The notes under the pieces: model-generated | What the model saw: only the letters and a program-made list of their open reading frames with translations | What the model was told of the DNA's origin: nothing | The model's database searches: none | Position numbers and translations under genes: made by a program | Origin: Collybiopsis luxurians FD-317 M1 | Taxonomy: Eukaryota; Basidiomycota; Agaricomycetes; Agaricales; Omphalotaceae | Direction: 5' to 3' | Assembly: GCA_000827265.1 (NCBI GenBank) | Contig: KN834765.1 | Location: 79,590 to 143,589, forward strand | DNA: 64,000 bases | Part shown: piece by piece, positions 1 through 11,013 of the stretch | How the letters are laid out: every line of letters begins with the position of its first letter | Numbering within the stretch: the first letter of the stretch is position 1

Positions 1-610
1 CCGATTCTGGGGGTTTCTGCATAGGTAAATCTGCCGAACTAGCCCTATCCCCTCTTTCCTTGTCTTTATCCTTATTCCTGTTGAAGGTCATTGAAGAAAA
101 AAAAGACGACGTTCTGCTATGTGTCTGTCCGGGCGGTGCTGAGCTGCCTGAATTGCCTGAACCACCTCGAAGGGGGCGAGGATGGGCTTGGTCGCTGTTT
201 GGAGCCATCATGGTTGGGGTATTAATGATATTGGTATTTTCAAGAGGAGGAGTAGAAGTAAAATGATGAGTGGGCGTAGTGGCCCTAAATTCTTGTAATT
301 TTGTTGGAGAAATAAAACTTTGTTGGCGGGAATCCCACTTTGTGCTGGAAGGAGCTAATATGGAAGCCGTGTTCGTAGATGGCGTCTCTTGCTTTTCTCT
401 GGTTTCCCGAGCTGGTCTGCTCGATGGAATGGATGAAGTTGGTCTGGCCCCGGAAGAGGTGGACTGAGGGTGATGGTAGGTGGAATGTAAAGCAGATAAT
501 ATGGCTGGGATCCTAGGAGTAGCTGATAAATCTGATAGCTGTGGCAGGGTATATGGAAGAGATGAAGCGGAGGATGATGCCACTCGGGAGGCTGAATCTG
601 ATTCGCTCAT
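1..610 (-). CDS. Ser/Pro/Thr-rich hypothetical protein, N-terminal part (runs off the window)
   Basis: An open frame begins at ATG 610 and stays open to base 1, giving the first 203 residues of a longer protein whose C-terminus lies outside the window. The sequence opens MSESDSASRVASSSASS and is dominated by Ser, Pro, Thr, Asn and Gln, with a short basic stretch near the end (FNRNKDKDKERGD). This is typical of a disordered fungal regulatory or scaffold N-terminus. No catalytic domain is visible in this part, so no function can be given. The start is the first ATG after in-frame stops. The frame shows no intron in the visible part. The 397 bp upstream (611-1007) separate it from the stop codon of the next gene on the same strand. 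Confidence 0.6.
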   Translation of the reverse strand, partial: MSESDSASRVASSSASSLPYTLPQLSDLSATPRIPAILSALHSTYHHPQSTSSGARPTSSIPSSRPARETREKQETPSTNTASILAPSSTKWDSRQQSFISPTKLQEFRATTPTHHFTSTPPLENTNIINTPTMMAPNSDQAHPRPLRGGSGNSGSSAPPGQTHSRTSSFFSSMTFNRNKDKDKERGDRASSADLPMQKPPES

Positions 611-1007
611 CAACACGCTATATCAGCTGAATGAGTTCAACTGGCAAATACAGTTGCCATTGTATAGCCGCTCACTAGACGCTCAATTTTACCAAGTCTG
701 TTAACGGTGATGTGTACAACAGTTATCTATGCAAGTTACTGACGCTAGCTGCTTGCGTGTAGTCCAGCGAAGAGCGGAAGGATGTATACATAATGATAAC
801 ACGAGAATACTACTACTAGATCGTGCATCAGTAAAGTATGATGCACAGCTCCGAAACAAACATTGAAAGGAACGACAACACCAGACACACAGAAAAAACC
901 AAGAAACCAATGAGGGATAATCAAAAAAAAAAGAATGAAGATGAACTGAAAGAGATAGTAGGTGCATGATTGGCTCGCGTTGGCGAAACGTTCACCCCAT
1001 TGGTCGT
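611..1007. other. intergenic region
   Basis: This stretch must hold the promoter of the gene starting at 610 and the 3' end of the gene stopping at 1008, both on the minus strand. It contains an A-run near 924-933. I see no RNA gene or convincing ORF in it. Confidence 0.5.
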
Positions 1008-2296
1008 CTACCTCCAAAAGCCACTCCCTTTCCTCTCCTTCCCTATCTCCTTGTCCTTCGACTTTCCCTTCAGGTCAGTCAACATAACCTCCCTCTCACG
1101 TTCATCAACACCAAACACCTTCCTCAACCCATCTACTTCGGTAGCCTTCTCCTGCATATTCTCTGTCGCCGAGCGAGCATTATTTCGCGCAATTTCAAGA
1201 ATTTCCTATGAATGCCGCGATCAGTTTACAGGAAGCGTAGAATTGGAAAAAAAAAAAAAAAAAAAAGGACTAACGGATTCGGCTTGCATCGCAGCTTGAG
1301 CAACCTCATATTTCGTCCTAGCAGCAAGATATACTTCTTCGGCTTTTTGGAACGCGGTAAGAGCTTTAGTATGAGCTGTATGAGCTTTAGCTTCACGCTG
1401 TGTAACACCGAAATCAGTGAGCGAAAGAGTGAACGAGAGAACTAGGAATCCGTACCTTGACTGCTGCCTTTTGAAGCTTCTGTAGTTCCCCGAGCTCCCT
1501 AATAGCGACGTCTAACGACTGCTTCTCAACTTTACTCTCTTGCTTGATGACTTTGGAAAGTCGTTTGCCTTCCTTGACTGCAAGATGAAAGTTGAACAAT
1601 CGTGAAATGTTGTTAGTGCATAATAGACATACCTTCCACTTTGCCAATCTTTTTCTTCTGTTTTCCACTCAAAACGCTATCAGCAGTTTGCATACGCCTG
1701 TGCAGAGAGTCGTCGATGGGCACAGCAGTAGCAGAAGGACCAGTGGTCCCAGCTCCGTTGATAAAAGTAGAACCATTGACCGGCCTGCCTTCGACGTCGG
1801 TAAACATGCTACGTCTCGAGCGCGTAGAGCCAACACTCCTCGTCGACCTGCTTCTCTCAACACCGCTTCCTCGTACAGACGATGCAATCGACCCAGGACG
1901 CCTTTTTTTGAGAACGGAACCAGAGCGGACAGGCTGAGATGAAGGAGACATAACCCTTTCGGGAGGAGGAAGGTCCGTCGCAGGAAGCCAGCCTTCAGAG
2001 CCATTCGGATGTGCTGTTATATCATTTTGGTCGGGTTCGTCTGTGAATTCTGGGTCTCCATCGTCCTCCACGATTTCTTTCGCAGGAGGCGGACTATTGG
2101 AATTTATCCTCGTTTTCGTGGCCCCGCCGGCAACTGTCGGTTCCCGGTTCAAACTAGCCTGTTCTTTCCCATTCACGATAGGTAAATCCGGATTTTGAGC
2201 CATATGAAAATGAGCTAAAGGTGCGTCGTAGTAAAGACTGTTTCCAGATACAGAAGAGCGATTTTGTTCGAGTGGTGGTCTACCACTAATTTCCAT
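1008..2296 (-). CDS. coiled-coil hypothetical protein with disordered N-terminus
   Basis: The start is ATG 2296 (MEISGRPPLEQNRSS). The first exon encodes about 220 residues of Ser/Pro/Arg-rich sequence, including an RS-like stretch (ERSRSTRSVGSTRSRRS). After an intron at about 1580-1634 the frame becomes a Lys/Glu-rich helix (KRLSKVIKQESKVEKQ). A second intron at about 1396-1453 leads to another helical exon (REAKAHTAHTKALTAFQKAEE). A third, carrying the A20/T20 run, leads to the final exon ending KERKGSGFWR and stop TAG at 1008. The later exons are heptad-like and suggest a coiled coil. I do not recognise the family. A cytoskeletal, trafficking or endocytic adaptor role would be a guess. Splice sites fit GT-AG but were placed by eye. 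Confidence 0.6.
1247..1266. repeat. A20 homopolymer inside an intron
   Basis: Twenty A residues on the plus strand, so T20 in the transcript of the coiled-coil gene. They lie just after a GTTAGT donor and before a CATTCATAG acceptor, where they would form an exaggerated polypyrimidine tract. Confidence 0.8.
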
Positions 2297-2610
2297 GCGA
2301 GTTGGTAAGAGTTTTAGAGATGATGAAGGAAGAAAACAAAGAGGAAGTAGGTTGTCAAAAAGGCTTTATACATTCTAAGCGAAAGCGATCGTTCGACTTC
2401 GTGGATCGAAGCAGGCCCCAACTTTATGACGTCATTCAAATGGATCTGACATCTCAGAGAGGAACCGAAGAACTGAGCTCGAGGCTTCAGATTTGCTTGA
2501 ATACTACTACAAAAATGCTTGTCAAGTCTTCCGTATGAGGTCGGAATGCACCATGACGACTAAATGTATTAGCATATAATATCACTATACGCTGTAATCT
2601 GCTGTGTAAC

Positions 2611-3991
2611 TCAAATTGACCAAAGCATCCACAGCCCAGTCCCGATAACAGATATGAAAGACCCTCGGTAAAGAACGGCAACTCCTTCCTCCTTCACAAT
2701 GGTGGTTATACAATCAATTAGTCCAGTATATCCATTTTTTGGTAAATTCAAGTTCTGACGGAACCTGCAAGGACAGTACACAGTTACAGCAACTTGAACA
2801 ACCAGGTGAGAAGGTTCGGACTTACTGCACCACAGCATTACCAGGCAGAGTGCCGGAATCCACTTGGTCTGGACCTTGTTCAAGATCAGCGTCCACAGGA
2901 TCCGAAGTCTGATCTTCCCCAGCCTCTTCTCTCTCAACTTGCTGTGGTTCCCTTCGAACAAGACGCAATAAGGAAAAGTTTAACAACTCTGGGGCTGCAT
3001 GATTCCTCTGAATCACAAGTCTTGTAATGACCACTTCCAATGGTGCAAATATCATTGTTCCCAGATAACACACCAGGATGCTCAATGCCATCCTTGCCAG
3101 ATATTCATTCCGCTTCGACCAGAAATCCTCCAATGACTCGGGCGACTTATATGTCGCCCAGATCAATTCATTCAGCGGTCGCAAGCCCAGGATAGAGACG
3201 ATGACCACGATTATCATAGCAGGAAGAAGACCCGGGGTCAGGTATATCACCCACAACCGATTCCTTTCGTACGGAGTGAATAGCCGTTGGAATCGAAATC
3301 GGAAATGTTCTTGCAGAGAAGGCGGTTGGTCTGCCTCGAGTATGAGTGCGGTAGTCATTACTCTGAAGTTTTAAATTTGAGAATCTAAAACACTGTAAAT
3401 GTAACTGGCACTCACCGGTATATCGTTGTCAGGGCGGGAACATAGAAGATGAGGAATTTGAACGACTGCTTGAGTGTGAGGTTGAGAGTCGGCGGAGATG
3501 GGCTCAGATAGCCAAAGATTAATGGCCATATGTAGCTAAACACTAATGTTGGTACTGTTTGAACGCGCTATGAGGGTTATGAAGCACAAGCAGAGCGAAA
3601 CTAAACTGACGCAATCCTTTGCCCAAGCCCTCGAACCCCTTTATTCCAGATAAGTCCTTCGAAACTGAGGTCCAATCCACAACATACATACCTCGGTTCG
3701 GAATGTCCGTTTTAGGACCCAAAGGAAGGTTACCTTCTGCTTCGCAGCCCTAGAATACTCCTCGTCTTTCTGAGCCATGTCCATTGTAACTTCCGATTTG
3801 ACATAATCATTTGAACTACTGGGGGAGTCAAGGGTTACCATTACCGGCGAGCCATTTTTCGAGGGGCTTTCGTCATTGATAGGAACCTGCTTTTCTACTT
3901 CCTTGGAATTATAGCTGGCCCTATACTTCACTAGTGTCCCCGTAAACGGTACACCAATAATCGTTTGGTATAGGTAATACAACGAGGACAT
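2611..3991 (-). CDS. mitochondrial carrier-like protein (possibly Ugo1-like)
   Basis: The start is ATG 3991 (MSSLYYLYQTIIGVPFTGT) and the stop is TGA at 2611-2613. Four coding blocks are separated by short introns. The middle block (around 2822-3358) has hydrophobic segments, including YLTPGLLPAMIIVVIVSILG and LARMALSILVCYLGTMIFA. These are followed by PLEVVITRLVIQR, a degenerate version of the PX[DE]XX[KR] signature of solute carrier family 25. The last block contains NGYTGLIDCITTIVKEEGV then LYRGSF, the classic carrier-repeat tail. The first block holds a Ser/Pro-rich insertion. Signature motifs are weaker than in transporters with known substrates, as in the yeast outer-membrane fusion factor Ugo1, so a non-transport role is possible. 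A mitochondrial membrane location is inferred from family only. Confidence 0.7.
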
Positions 3992-4977
3992 TATGTTTTG
4001 TCTTCGGACTCGAGCAAGGGATTGTTTCTGCTAACGGTCGTCAAGGCAAAGGAAGAGGGGAAGCAAATGGCAGCAGTAACAATTCAAGTTTGAATAATCA
4101 GAATAATCAGAATAAGGCTTTTAAGTCCCCTGAGCAGTGAGCGCGATCAAAAGACGGCCTCTTGGAGCCTACATAGCTTCGCAGAAGCTGTTGCGTTCAA
4201 GTTGCATTGATGGAAAGAAGGCTGGGAGACGGGTATAGAGTAGACCAAGTACAATTTATACAGCTATTTACATAGTTTTCATGTAAACCCATAAGCGCGT
4301 TTTTTTGGAAACTGTCCTACAAACAACCAAATAGCTGTAACTCGAAGGAATTCTATGAAGTAAGAACCGAATCATATTGTTGAGGGATTTTCACTGCTGG
4401 TTGAGAGGAAACTTCCTTAAAAGTTTGTTTGGCGCCCCCTTGACGCTCTCGAGGTTCCTCTGATCCACAAATCAGGCAACGACAGCGGAGGCGTAAAAAT
4501 GTGTATACCATGTGTATACTCGATAAGAAAGAATACTAAATGAAGTAAATGCAACTGGATAATCTATCTCGAATTGGGATTTAAAGCGTGTATATCATGC
4601 CCAAGATTGGACACAACTCTGTGGACAGATCGAGATACCTGGTGCGCGAGTCTAAGCGTCCTTGATGGCCTTCCTCTCGTTGACCTATATACATCCTTCC
4701 TTTGAGATATGAGGTCGCACAAGTGACTGAGGACCGCCCGCGGTAGGACAAGCTAGTGGCATTGTACGAACCACTGACCTCAAGTAACAGATTTCAAGAG
4801 GCGGCTGGGACTGGAGGGCCATCATGATGACCGGGCTGTTTCGAGCACTGCGGTGCGGAAATTCGACAAGGAAAAAGGCGGAATGGCCTGTTCGAGACGG
4901 GATGCTTCAACACCCGAGGAAGGAGTACCAGCCATTTTTTCAACTTCATAAGGGGAAAGAGGAGAGGATATTTGCCA
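3992..4977. other. intergenic region
   Basis: This is a 986-bp gap holding the promoter of the carrier-like gene and the 3' flank of the YwbE-domain gene. Apart from a short AATAATCAG repeat near 4092 I see no gene, tRNA or mobile element. Confidence 0.5.
4092..4116. repeat. short tandem repeat, 9-bp unit
   Basis: The unit GAATAATCA occurs twice in perfect tandem, followed by a partial third copy, in the upstream region of the carrier-like gene. It is a minor microsatellite. Confidence 0.7.
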
Positions 4978-5589
4978 CTAGTCGAAGTGCGAGTTCACAT
5001 GGTGAGCAACAGCCAACTCGTCGCCTTCAAATTCATAGCAAACTGGACAGGTTTGGATAGCAGGATGGGGAATTATCTCGGGGATGTGTCCCGAACTGTT
5101 CTGCGTCTCCTCGCATGGAAGTGACGATTCCGGAGGAAAGAAATCATCTAGAGTGAACCCAGATGGAGCTGAGATTCCTTGCTCTTCACGATGTCGAGGA
5201 TTCCTCATCAACATAGAAGCGCTTCGTATAGGTTCTCCGTTCCTGCCCAGGTTCCGCAATCCCTCGGAACCAACTCTGGCTTCCTCCTCTGTCACCATGC
5301 GCTGCACTCGACCGACCCGACCATCAACGAGCCTAACTTTTATCCCCCGCGGATGATCACCGCTCGTCAGAACTTCCGCTACCGTCCCCTGAACCTGGCG
5401 GCCGGTAGGTTGATCGATTTTGAGAATAATGGAAACATGGGCACCGGAGACCACTTGGCGGATGTTGGGCACAGGATATGAAGAAGTGCTGCTTCGCCCT
5501 CCATCTCGATTTCCATTTCTGCTGCGTTTCTCGTTAGGCAGGCCGTTTTGGTGACTGCGGCGTTGCTTATTTCGAGGTCGTTGAATCAT
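4978..5589 (-). CDS. YwbE/DUF2196-domain protein with C-terminal zinc-finger-like motif
   Basis: A single-exon frame of 203 residues starts at ATG 5589. After a basic, Asn/Arg-rich leader of about 40 residues comes a segment that closely follows the small bacterial YwbE family: GAHVSIILKIDQPTGRQVQG, then TSGDHPRGIKVRLVDGRVGRVQ. In bacteria YwbE is a stand-alone protein of about 65 residues of unknown function. Here it is extended by a Ser-rich linker and by CPVCYEFEGDELAVAHHVNSH at the extreme C-terminus. That last segment places two Cys and two His in a C2H2-like (UBZ-like) pattern. The role is unknown; nucleic-acid or ubiquitin binding is inferred from the fold types. The gene is head-to-head with the ITPase gene, with 133 bp between starts. 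Confidence 0.8.
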   Translation of the reverse strand: MIQRPRNKQRRSHQNGLPNEKRSRNGNRDGGRSSTSSYPVPNIRQVVSGAHVSIILKIDQPTGRQVQGTVAEVLTSGDHPRGIKVRLVDGRVGRVQRMVTEEEARVGSEGLRNLGRNGEPIRSASMLMRNPRHREEQGISAPSGFTLDDFFPPESSLPCEETQNSSGHIPEIIPHPAIQTCPVCYEFEGDELAVAHHVNSHFD

Positions 5590-5722
5590 TCGAGGTCGAA
5601 AGGTGTAGGTTGAATAAATTCAAGAAATTTGGCGCCGAAGGAACGTGCGAAAGGACGAATTCGGCTTGGTCTGCATATTTGAGTCATTTGCTTCAAACCT
5701 CTTCCTCCTCTTACCGTCCTCA

Positions 5723-6560
5723 ATGTCAAAAATCAGTAAATCATCCGCGTCTGTTACATGTTACATTCTTCTGAACACTTGTGATAGTTTTTGTGACCGG
5801 AAACGCCAATAAACTAAAGGAAGTCAAGGAAATTCTTTCTGCGGGTGATGCACCGATAGATATCGACTCCAAGAGCCTTGATAGTATGTTGATTATGGAC
5901 GAAATTGTATACCAATTTGATACCTAGAAATTTGATTACAGTCGATGAAATACAAGGCTCTACACAGGAAGTCTCGAAAGCAAAGTGCAAACGCGCAGCT
6001 GACTTGGTATTTGGAATGTTTCTATCCTCCCCGATGGAGATTGTGATCACCGCTAGCTCAATGGCCCTTGCATAACGGAAGACACGGCTCTCTGTTTCGA
6101 AGCTCTCAACGGTCTGCCAGGGCCCTACATCAAATATTTCCTCGAAAAGCTGGGCCACAAAGGCCTGAATGATATGCTCCTGGGCTTTGAAACCAAGAAA
6201 GCTTGGGCGCTTTGTACTTTTGCATATTGTGCTGGACCAGGCGGGTGTTGCAATCACCGTTTTCCGTAACCCTCAGGTTTTGATGGTGATATCTAGGTCA
6301 CGAACCCATCCTGTTCGAAGGACGGACGGACGGAACGATTGTTCCAGCTCGAGGCCCAGCGAAATTTGGCTGGGATCCAGTGTTTGAACCCACTGGGACG
6401 GGATTAACGTGTGTTTTTTTTTTTTCTGCTGTATTTGAAGGATCATCGACGACTCATCTTGTCTGCAGATACGCAGAAATGCCTGCAGAGCAGAAAAACA
6501 AACTATCCCATCGTTACAAGGCTCTCGAGAAGCTCCGTGTTTATCTACACTCATTATAAT
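5723..6560 (+). CDS. HAM1: inosine triphosphate pyrophosphatase (HAM1/ITPase family)
   Basis: This enzyme hydrolyses ITP, dITP and XTP to monophosphates and keeps deaminated purines out of nucleic acids. A 13-nt first exon (5723-5735) is followed by [17 protein letters not shown], the family's N-terminal nucleotide-binding motif, in exon 2 (5788-5883). Later exons read [15 protein letters not shown], then [51 protein letters not shown] and WDPVFEP, ending [20 protein letters not shown] and stop TAA 6560. All these are diagnostic ITPase motifs in order. The junction near 6243-6295 needs a weak donor (GTTGCA) to keep frame, so it is the least certain splice. The gene is convergent with the F-box gene, with a 23-bp gap. 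No long ORF marks it because exons are short. Confidence 0.9.
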
Positions 6561-6583
6561 CGAGCCTATGTACATATTGCGAT

Positions 6584-8428
6584 CTATTCAAGAAGAGTAC
6601 CCCGCCAATATGCACTGAAATGAACACCGCACAATGCAAGGCGATCCTTGATGTCCTTCATCTGCCGATGATCTTTGTTGTTTATGTTTTGACAATTACG
6701 ATCTGGGATTTTGACATTGAACTTCAACTCCTCCAGCCTCGAAACCTGTACGGCATCCTCTCCCGAAGTAGATTCTGCCGCTGCTGCTTTCGACTCCACG
6801 TAGTCCATGAAGTTGCTGAACCACTTATTATTCTTTGGGAATTGCGAAAATCGCTGCAGCTCGACAGTCACTTTCCGAAGGTTCGGTGCCACTATGGTAG
6901 TTCCTGACTGCAAGGTACCTGCAACAACATTAGGAGGGAAATGCAGACCACCGAGAGTCTTGAAGAGCTCGAGAGAAATCCCGCAGAGCGTCAAATCGGA
7001 AACGGACAGATGTGTTTGGAGAAAGCGGAATACCGAAAGGTGAGGTATAGAATAGAACCCTATACTGTACAAGGTGCACCCGGACTCGCGAAGAGTGGAA
7101 GACATGATCCTAATCTTATTCTGGGGCAGCTTGAGAAATACATTATGCCTCAGCTCAAATGAGCTGAGACGAGGAAGGCTTAGACCTTTCCAGATTCCTG
7201 GTCTAATACACTGAGTTGTTATTTGAAGTGTCGAGAGGGCGTCATGAGAGAATCCGTTGGCGAGTGATTCGCCATCCTCCTCCTCTTTGAATGAGTCGAG
7301 GGAGAATGTTTTGAGAAGAGGGAGACGGCAGAGGAAGGATGCCATGGTTTTTCCTTTGAGTGATTGTAAAACGAGGGAGGTCAGTTTGGAGAAATCGTGC
7401 ATGGAGAAGTCGTGCCAGTCCATGATATCTTCTGGGGAAATATAGGCTTCCAAATTAGGGCAGTACGTGAACAGGTCGAGCCTTCTGCCAGAGTAAGTAG
7501 GACTTTCTTCAAGCTGAAGGCGTTGAAGGTTAGGAAAAGGCGAGTGCACGGAACTATGAGATGATTGAGATGACTCTCCATCGTCTGGAATCATTGTATC
7601 CGAAAAACCGAGTTCATCGTTCGCGCGAGAAAGCCACTCGACGTTAACATCCAATACAACATCGTGCCATCTCTCTGAATGGGTTAGCAGGATTTCAAGT
7701 AGGTCATCATCTTCCTGGTCCCAGCCACTCGGGCTGCCACTGGGACCCCACCTCCTCGCGATATGAATTTTCAGCGGCGCATCTTTTGAAAGATTAAGAT
7801 ATTCCTGACACAGAAGTAGTGTGTTTTCAGACATGCCGGCGGCACCGTTGATGTAGAACGAGGACCAAAAGGTCGGCACCGAACGCATCACATTACGCCA
7901 GAGAGAGCAAATCCAAGTGAGGTGCAATGATGGACAGTTGATACGGCGATCGTGGTCAAAGATTCGCCAGAACCGCGGTTCAGATGTTCGTAGAGCATAT
8001 TGACCGCTGGTTGTGTCGTCTGAAAAAATGCAGTTATGGAATATCTCTATCAGAATCTCGGAAGGGAGCTTCCGGATCGGAGAAAGAAGAGTGTTTGCGT
8101 ATCCCAACGCATCTGCGGTACTCTTTTTCAAGGTATCGAGCGTTCGGAACGCATGTTGCATTTGTTCAAAAGGCTCTTCAAGAGCCGTGAGGATCTGGGG
8201 AGCCTTCTTGGCCATAACGGAGATCTGTCCTAGCTCAGTAGGGGAGGAAGGAACATATCCTCGTCGGAGCTGAGTGAAGGCAGTTTGTCTAAACGTATCA
8301 ACAGAAGCCGTCCTCTGAACGAGCACGTCAAGTGTAGAGTTTATATGCACTGAGAGATCATTAATAGACGACACCAGTTCTTGGGTGCTTTCAAGATCCA
8401 TAGAGCTAAAAAGAGTTATGTTGACCAT
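6584..8428 (-). CDS. F-box domain protein
   Basis: An intronless frame of 614 residues starts at ATG 8428. An N-terminal helical region (about residues 10-105) precedes an F-box at about 115-135 (LLSPIRKLPSEILIEIFHNC), followed by a Trp-rich stretch (LTWICSLWRNVMRSVPTFWS) typical of the large Agaricomycete F-box family. The remaining part resembles irregular leucine-rich repeats (FPNLQRLQLEESPTYSGRRL, KLTSLVLQSLKGK, LPLLKTFSLDSF). By family knowledge it would bind Skp1 in an SCF ubiquitin ligase and select substrates with the C-terminal region. The substrate is unknown. These genes are often numerous and fast-evolving in mushrooms. The frame is intact. Confidence 0.88.
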   Translation of the reverse strand: MVNITLFSSMDLESTQELVSSINDLSVHINSTLDVLVQRTASVDTFRQTAFTQLRRGYVPSSPTELGQISVMAKKAPQILTALEEPFEQMQHAFRTLDTLKKSTADALGYANTLLSPIRKLPSEILIEIFHNCIFSDDTTSGQYALRTSEPRFWRIFDHDRRINCPSLHLTWICSLWRNVMRSVPTFWSSFYINGAAGMSENTLLLCQEYLNLSKDAPLKIHIARRWGPSGSPSGWDQEDDDLLEILLTHSERWHDVVLDVNVEWLSRANDELGFSDTMIPDDGESSQSSHSSVHSPFPNLQRLQLEESPTYSGRRLDLFTYCPNLEAYISPEDIMDWHDFSMHDFSKLTSLVLQSLKGKTMASFLCRLPLLKTFSLDSFKEEEDGESLANGFSHDALSTLQITTQCIRPGIWKGLSLPRLSSFELRHNVFLKLPQNKIRIMSSTLRESGCTLYSIGFYSIPHLSVFRFLQTHLSVSDLTLCGISLELFKTLGGLHFPPNVVAGTLQSGTTIVAPNLRKVTVELQRFSQFPKNNKWFSNFMDYVESKAAAAESTSGEDAVQVSRLEELKFNVKIPDRNCQNINNKDHRQMKDIKDRLALCGVHFSAYWRGTLLE

Positions 8429-9914
8429 AATTTAACCCAAGCTGCCCATACATACCTGTTTTCAGTGAAGCTGGTCAATTCAGACTTGATTTTCCATTAT
8501 GCTGAGTGGCAACACGCAGAGTTGCGGCGCTTGACCGTCGATCATTGACTTTTACTTTTTGGCACAGCCTAGACTGTGAACCCGGTCATGACTTCAAGCC
8601 TGCGTCATGCAGGGAAGCGCCGAAGGCGACAAATAGCCGCCCAGCGGCAGCTAGCTCGGCAAATTTCCGGAAGGCATCGCATAGTGTTGAGTTGCCCCCC
8701 AACGATCAAGGCTTGGGATAGGCTGACCGGGTCCACTGCAACCCTGAGAGTAGGTTGAGAGTAGGTACCTTGGGTTCTTTAGGGTGATGGTAAACAAAGA
8801 ACGAGCCAGAAGAGCCGGAAGAGCCGGAAAACTCCTTATAAGACTGTTCGGCCGATCGTGTCAGACAGGCTCGCCGATTGCTGATGCTTGTCATCGTGAG
8901 CAGTCCAGGTTTACGTTCTTCATTAGGTGCGTTGAGCATCATAGAAGTAGGCGCGGAAATCTCGATAGTCTGTTTTTTTTTTTTTCAAGCAAGTTGTATT
9001 CGGATCCAAAGCTTAGGCAAGGCCCGCCCCAGAAACGCGTCAATGAGGTTCATTTCTAGAGAGAGGTTCACTCAGTGCTTGTGCTAGCAGGCCCGAGGCT
9101 CGAGCCCCGCACCGCGACATGATGCGTCGAAAACCTCAGGCCCGCTCAGGGTACCTTCCCGCAACGGACAGCCCCTCGAATAACGAGTATCGCATTGTCA
9201 CGCAACTCTTCACTCCTTGTACTATTAGATAGGCTTACTCCCTTGCGTTCCAAAATCAAACAGAATCATGTCAAAATCACTCGATGTGACTACCACCAAC
9301 TGTCACAAGCTGCCTCGTGGCTTCGAGCGACATGAGCTACCACTCCCAGTTACTAGGGCACAGCAGTCGTCTGCAACCCAAACTAGTAATCAAAGCTCTA
9401 TAAGAATGTCGATAAGTACTATTTTACTATCTATCCGTTCAATCAGCGATGTACTTAGTTCTGCATTTAGCATGAATAACACCTTCAGTAAAAGGAACAT
9501 TAGCCGATAAAATACGCCAGTGCTCAAGAGAATATCATGTTTCCACAGAAAAGTATCGATGTCAATCCTCGAGTGTATTGTAGTTAGATGAAAAACCCAG
9601 ATGAACGGTCGGCTGGAAGTGGGCTTGCAGGTGTATTGGTATTTGGTGCATTCTTGTCAATCTTTTCACGTATGGTCATCTCCAATATCTCCCATTGTTT
9701 CCTGTGCATCGTGGTATGAATCACTGCGCTTTCTGACGAAACCAATTCTAACTCGGAACACCTGACAGATCTTCTTAACAATACCTCCTGGAAAGCAGTG
9801 GACGCGCAGTAAATCAATGGACGGTAATAGAAAGAGCTTGGGTCTTCAATTCTACCGCATGCATATATAACCAACCACTAGCGTCTCAGTGACTCTTCAC
9901 CCCTCGAATCACTA
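8429..9914. other. intergenic region with one weak small ORF
   Basis: This 1.5-kb gap lies between the divergent F-box gene and BTB gene. It holds T-runs near 8971-8984 and an 80-codon frame starting at ATG 9268 (MSKSLDVTTTNCHKLPRGFE). That frame has low-complexity Ser/Thr content, no recognisable domain and no clear continuation; I rate it as probably not a gene. No RNA gene was seen. Confidence 0.4.
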
Positions 9915-11013
9915 ATGACCGTAGTCATTTCGTCTGAAAACGCACAGACGTCGCCGTCCGTCAATCTTCCCACATCGGAGAATTCCTTTCCAGCTGGGAC
10001 TAATCTGGAGGCAATAAGCGATGAATCTACTCCGATTTTTGAATCCCACCTGTCCGAATCTTTTGAATCTTCGGAATCAGAGACAGAGATGGTAGGCAGT
10101 TCCTCCAAATACCGAGATAGTACCTTCTACTATGATTGTAAGATATTTCTTGTAAGTCGCAAATTTGTTTTCGAAGTTAGTTTGACTGATGCTTTTCCCT
10201 TGTTGTCACTCATCTAGGTAGAAAATTGTCTGTTTCAAATACCGCTGCGCTTTCTCGCTACCGAGTCTGAAGTCTTCGCCGGAATCGCAAAAGACCTAGA
10301 TTCATCTCCGGACGAGAAAGCACAGTCGGATGAAAATCCCATCCATCTTGAGGGTGTTTTGGCGGAGGACTTTCGACAACTTTTGAGAGTGCTTTGTCCA
10401 CCGTAAGTGACTCACAAATTCTATAGCGTGTTAATCTGAGGTGGGCGGTTACTCTTTAGCAAGAGATTCAATCACGATCCTATTGAGGTACTCTCACTAT
10501 CGCAGTGGACCTCAGTTTTGAAACTTGCCGACAAATGGTGCATGAAGGCTGTCAGAGATCATGCCATCTCGTCTATGGAGAAGCTACCTGATATTGATCC
10601 AGTCGACAAAGTCGTTATTGCAAGGATGTACAACATTCACTTTTGGCTTGCTCCGCTCTTCAACGAAATCCTCCAGAGACCCCAGTCCTTCTCGGAAAGT
10701 GACGTTAATCGGTTGGGTCTTTCCACTGTTTTGCGTTTAATGTCCGTCCGTGATCGACTCAAGCCACATAGTAATTTTGGACCGGGATCATGGGTGCTGG
10801 GTAGTACGAGAGAGCCAGTCTCTATCGATTTTACTCCAGCTATCCGGACGGAATTACCAGATTTTGAAGGTACGTCTTGCTCATAAGGCCTCATCTATTG
10901 TACTGATCCAGCATGCACAAGATGATGTTCTTCTAGTAGAGACTCCCCCTTCAGATTCCACTTGGAAAAAGGGGAAGAAACATGGCGGCAAATGGTATCG
11001 AAGCCTGAAGTAA
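9915..11013 (+). CDS. BTB/POZ-domain protein
   Basis: The start is ATG 9915. After an acidic Ser-rich leader of about 65 residues the BTB core reads STFYYDCKIFL, then across an intron VENCLFQIPLRFLATESEVF. It continues with NPIHLEGVLAEDFRQLLRVLCPP and, after a second intron, EVLSLSQWTSVLKLADKW. This order (hydrophobic strand, conserved S-x-VF helix, xLxGV, FxxLL, LKLADKW) is the pattern of a large Agaricomycete BTB family with no Kelch or zinc-finger partner. Such proteins are thought to be protein-protein adaptors, possibly for Cul3 ligases. The last exon has three possible acceptors near 10910-10937; the one at AG/TAGAGACT or AG/ATGATG keeps the frame to stop TAA 11013 (tail KKGKKHGGKWYRSLK). 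An earlier acceptor would end the protein after four residues. Confidence 0.8.

Noticed and set aside
5814..6257. 147-codon minus-strand open frame
   Set aside because: It is the antisense shadow of ITPase exons, which match the family motif by motif on the plus strand.
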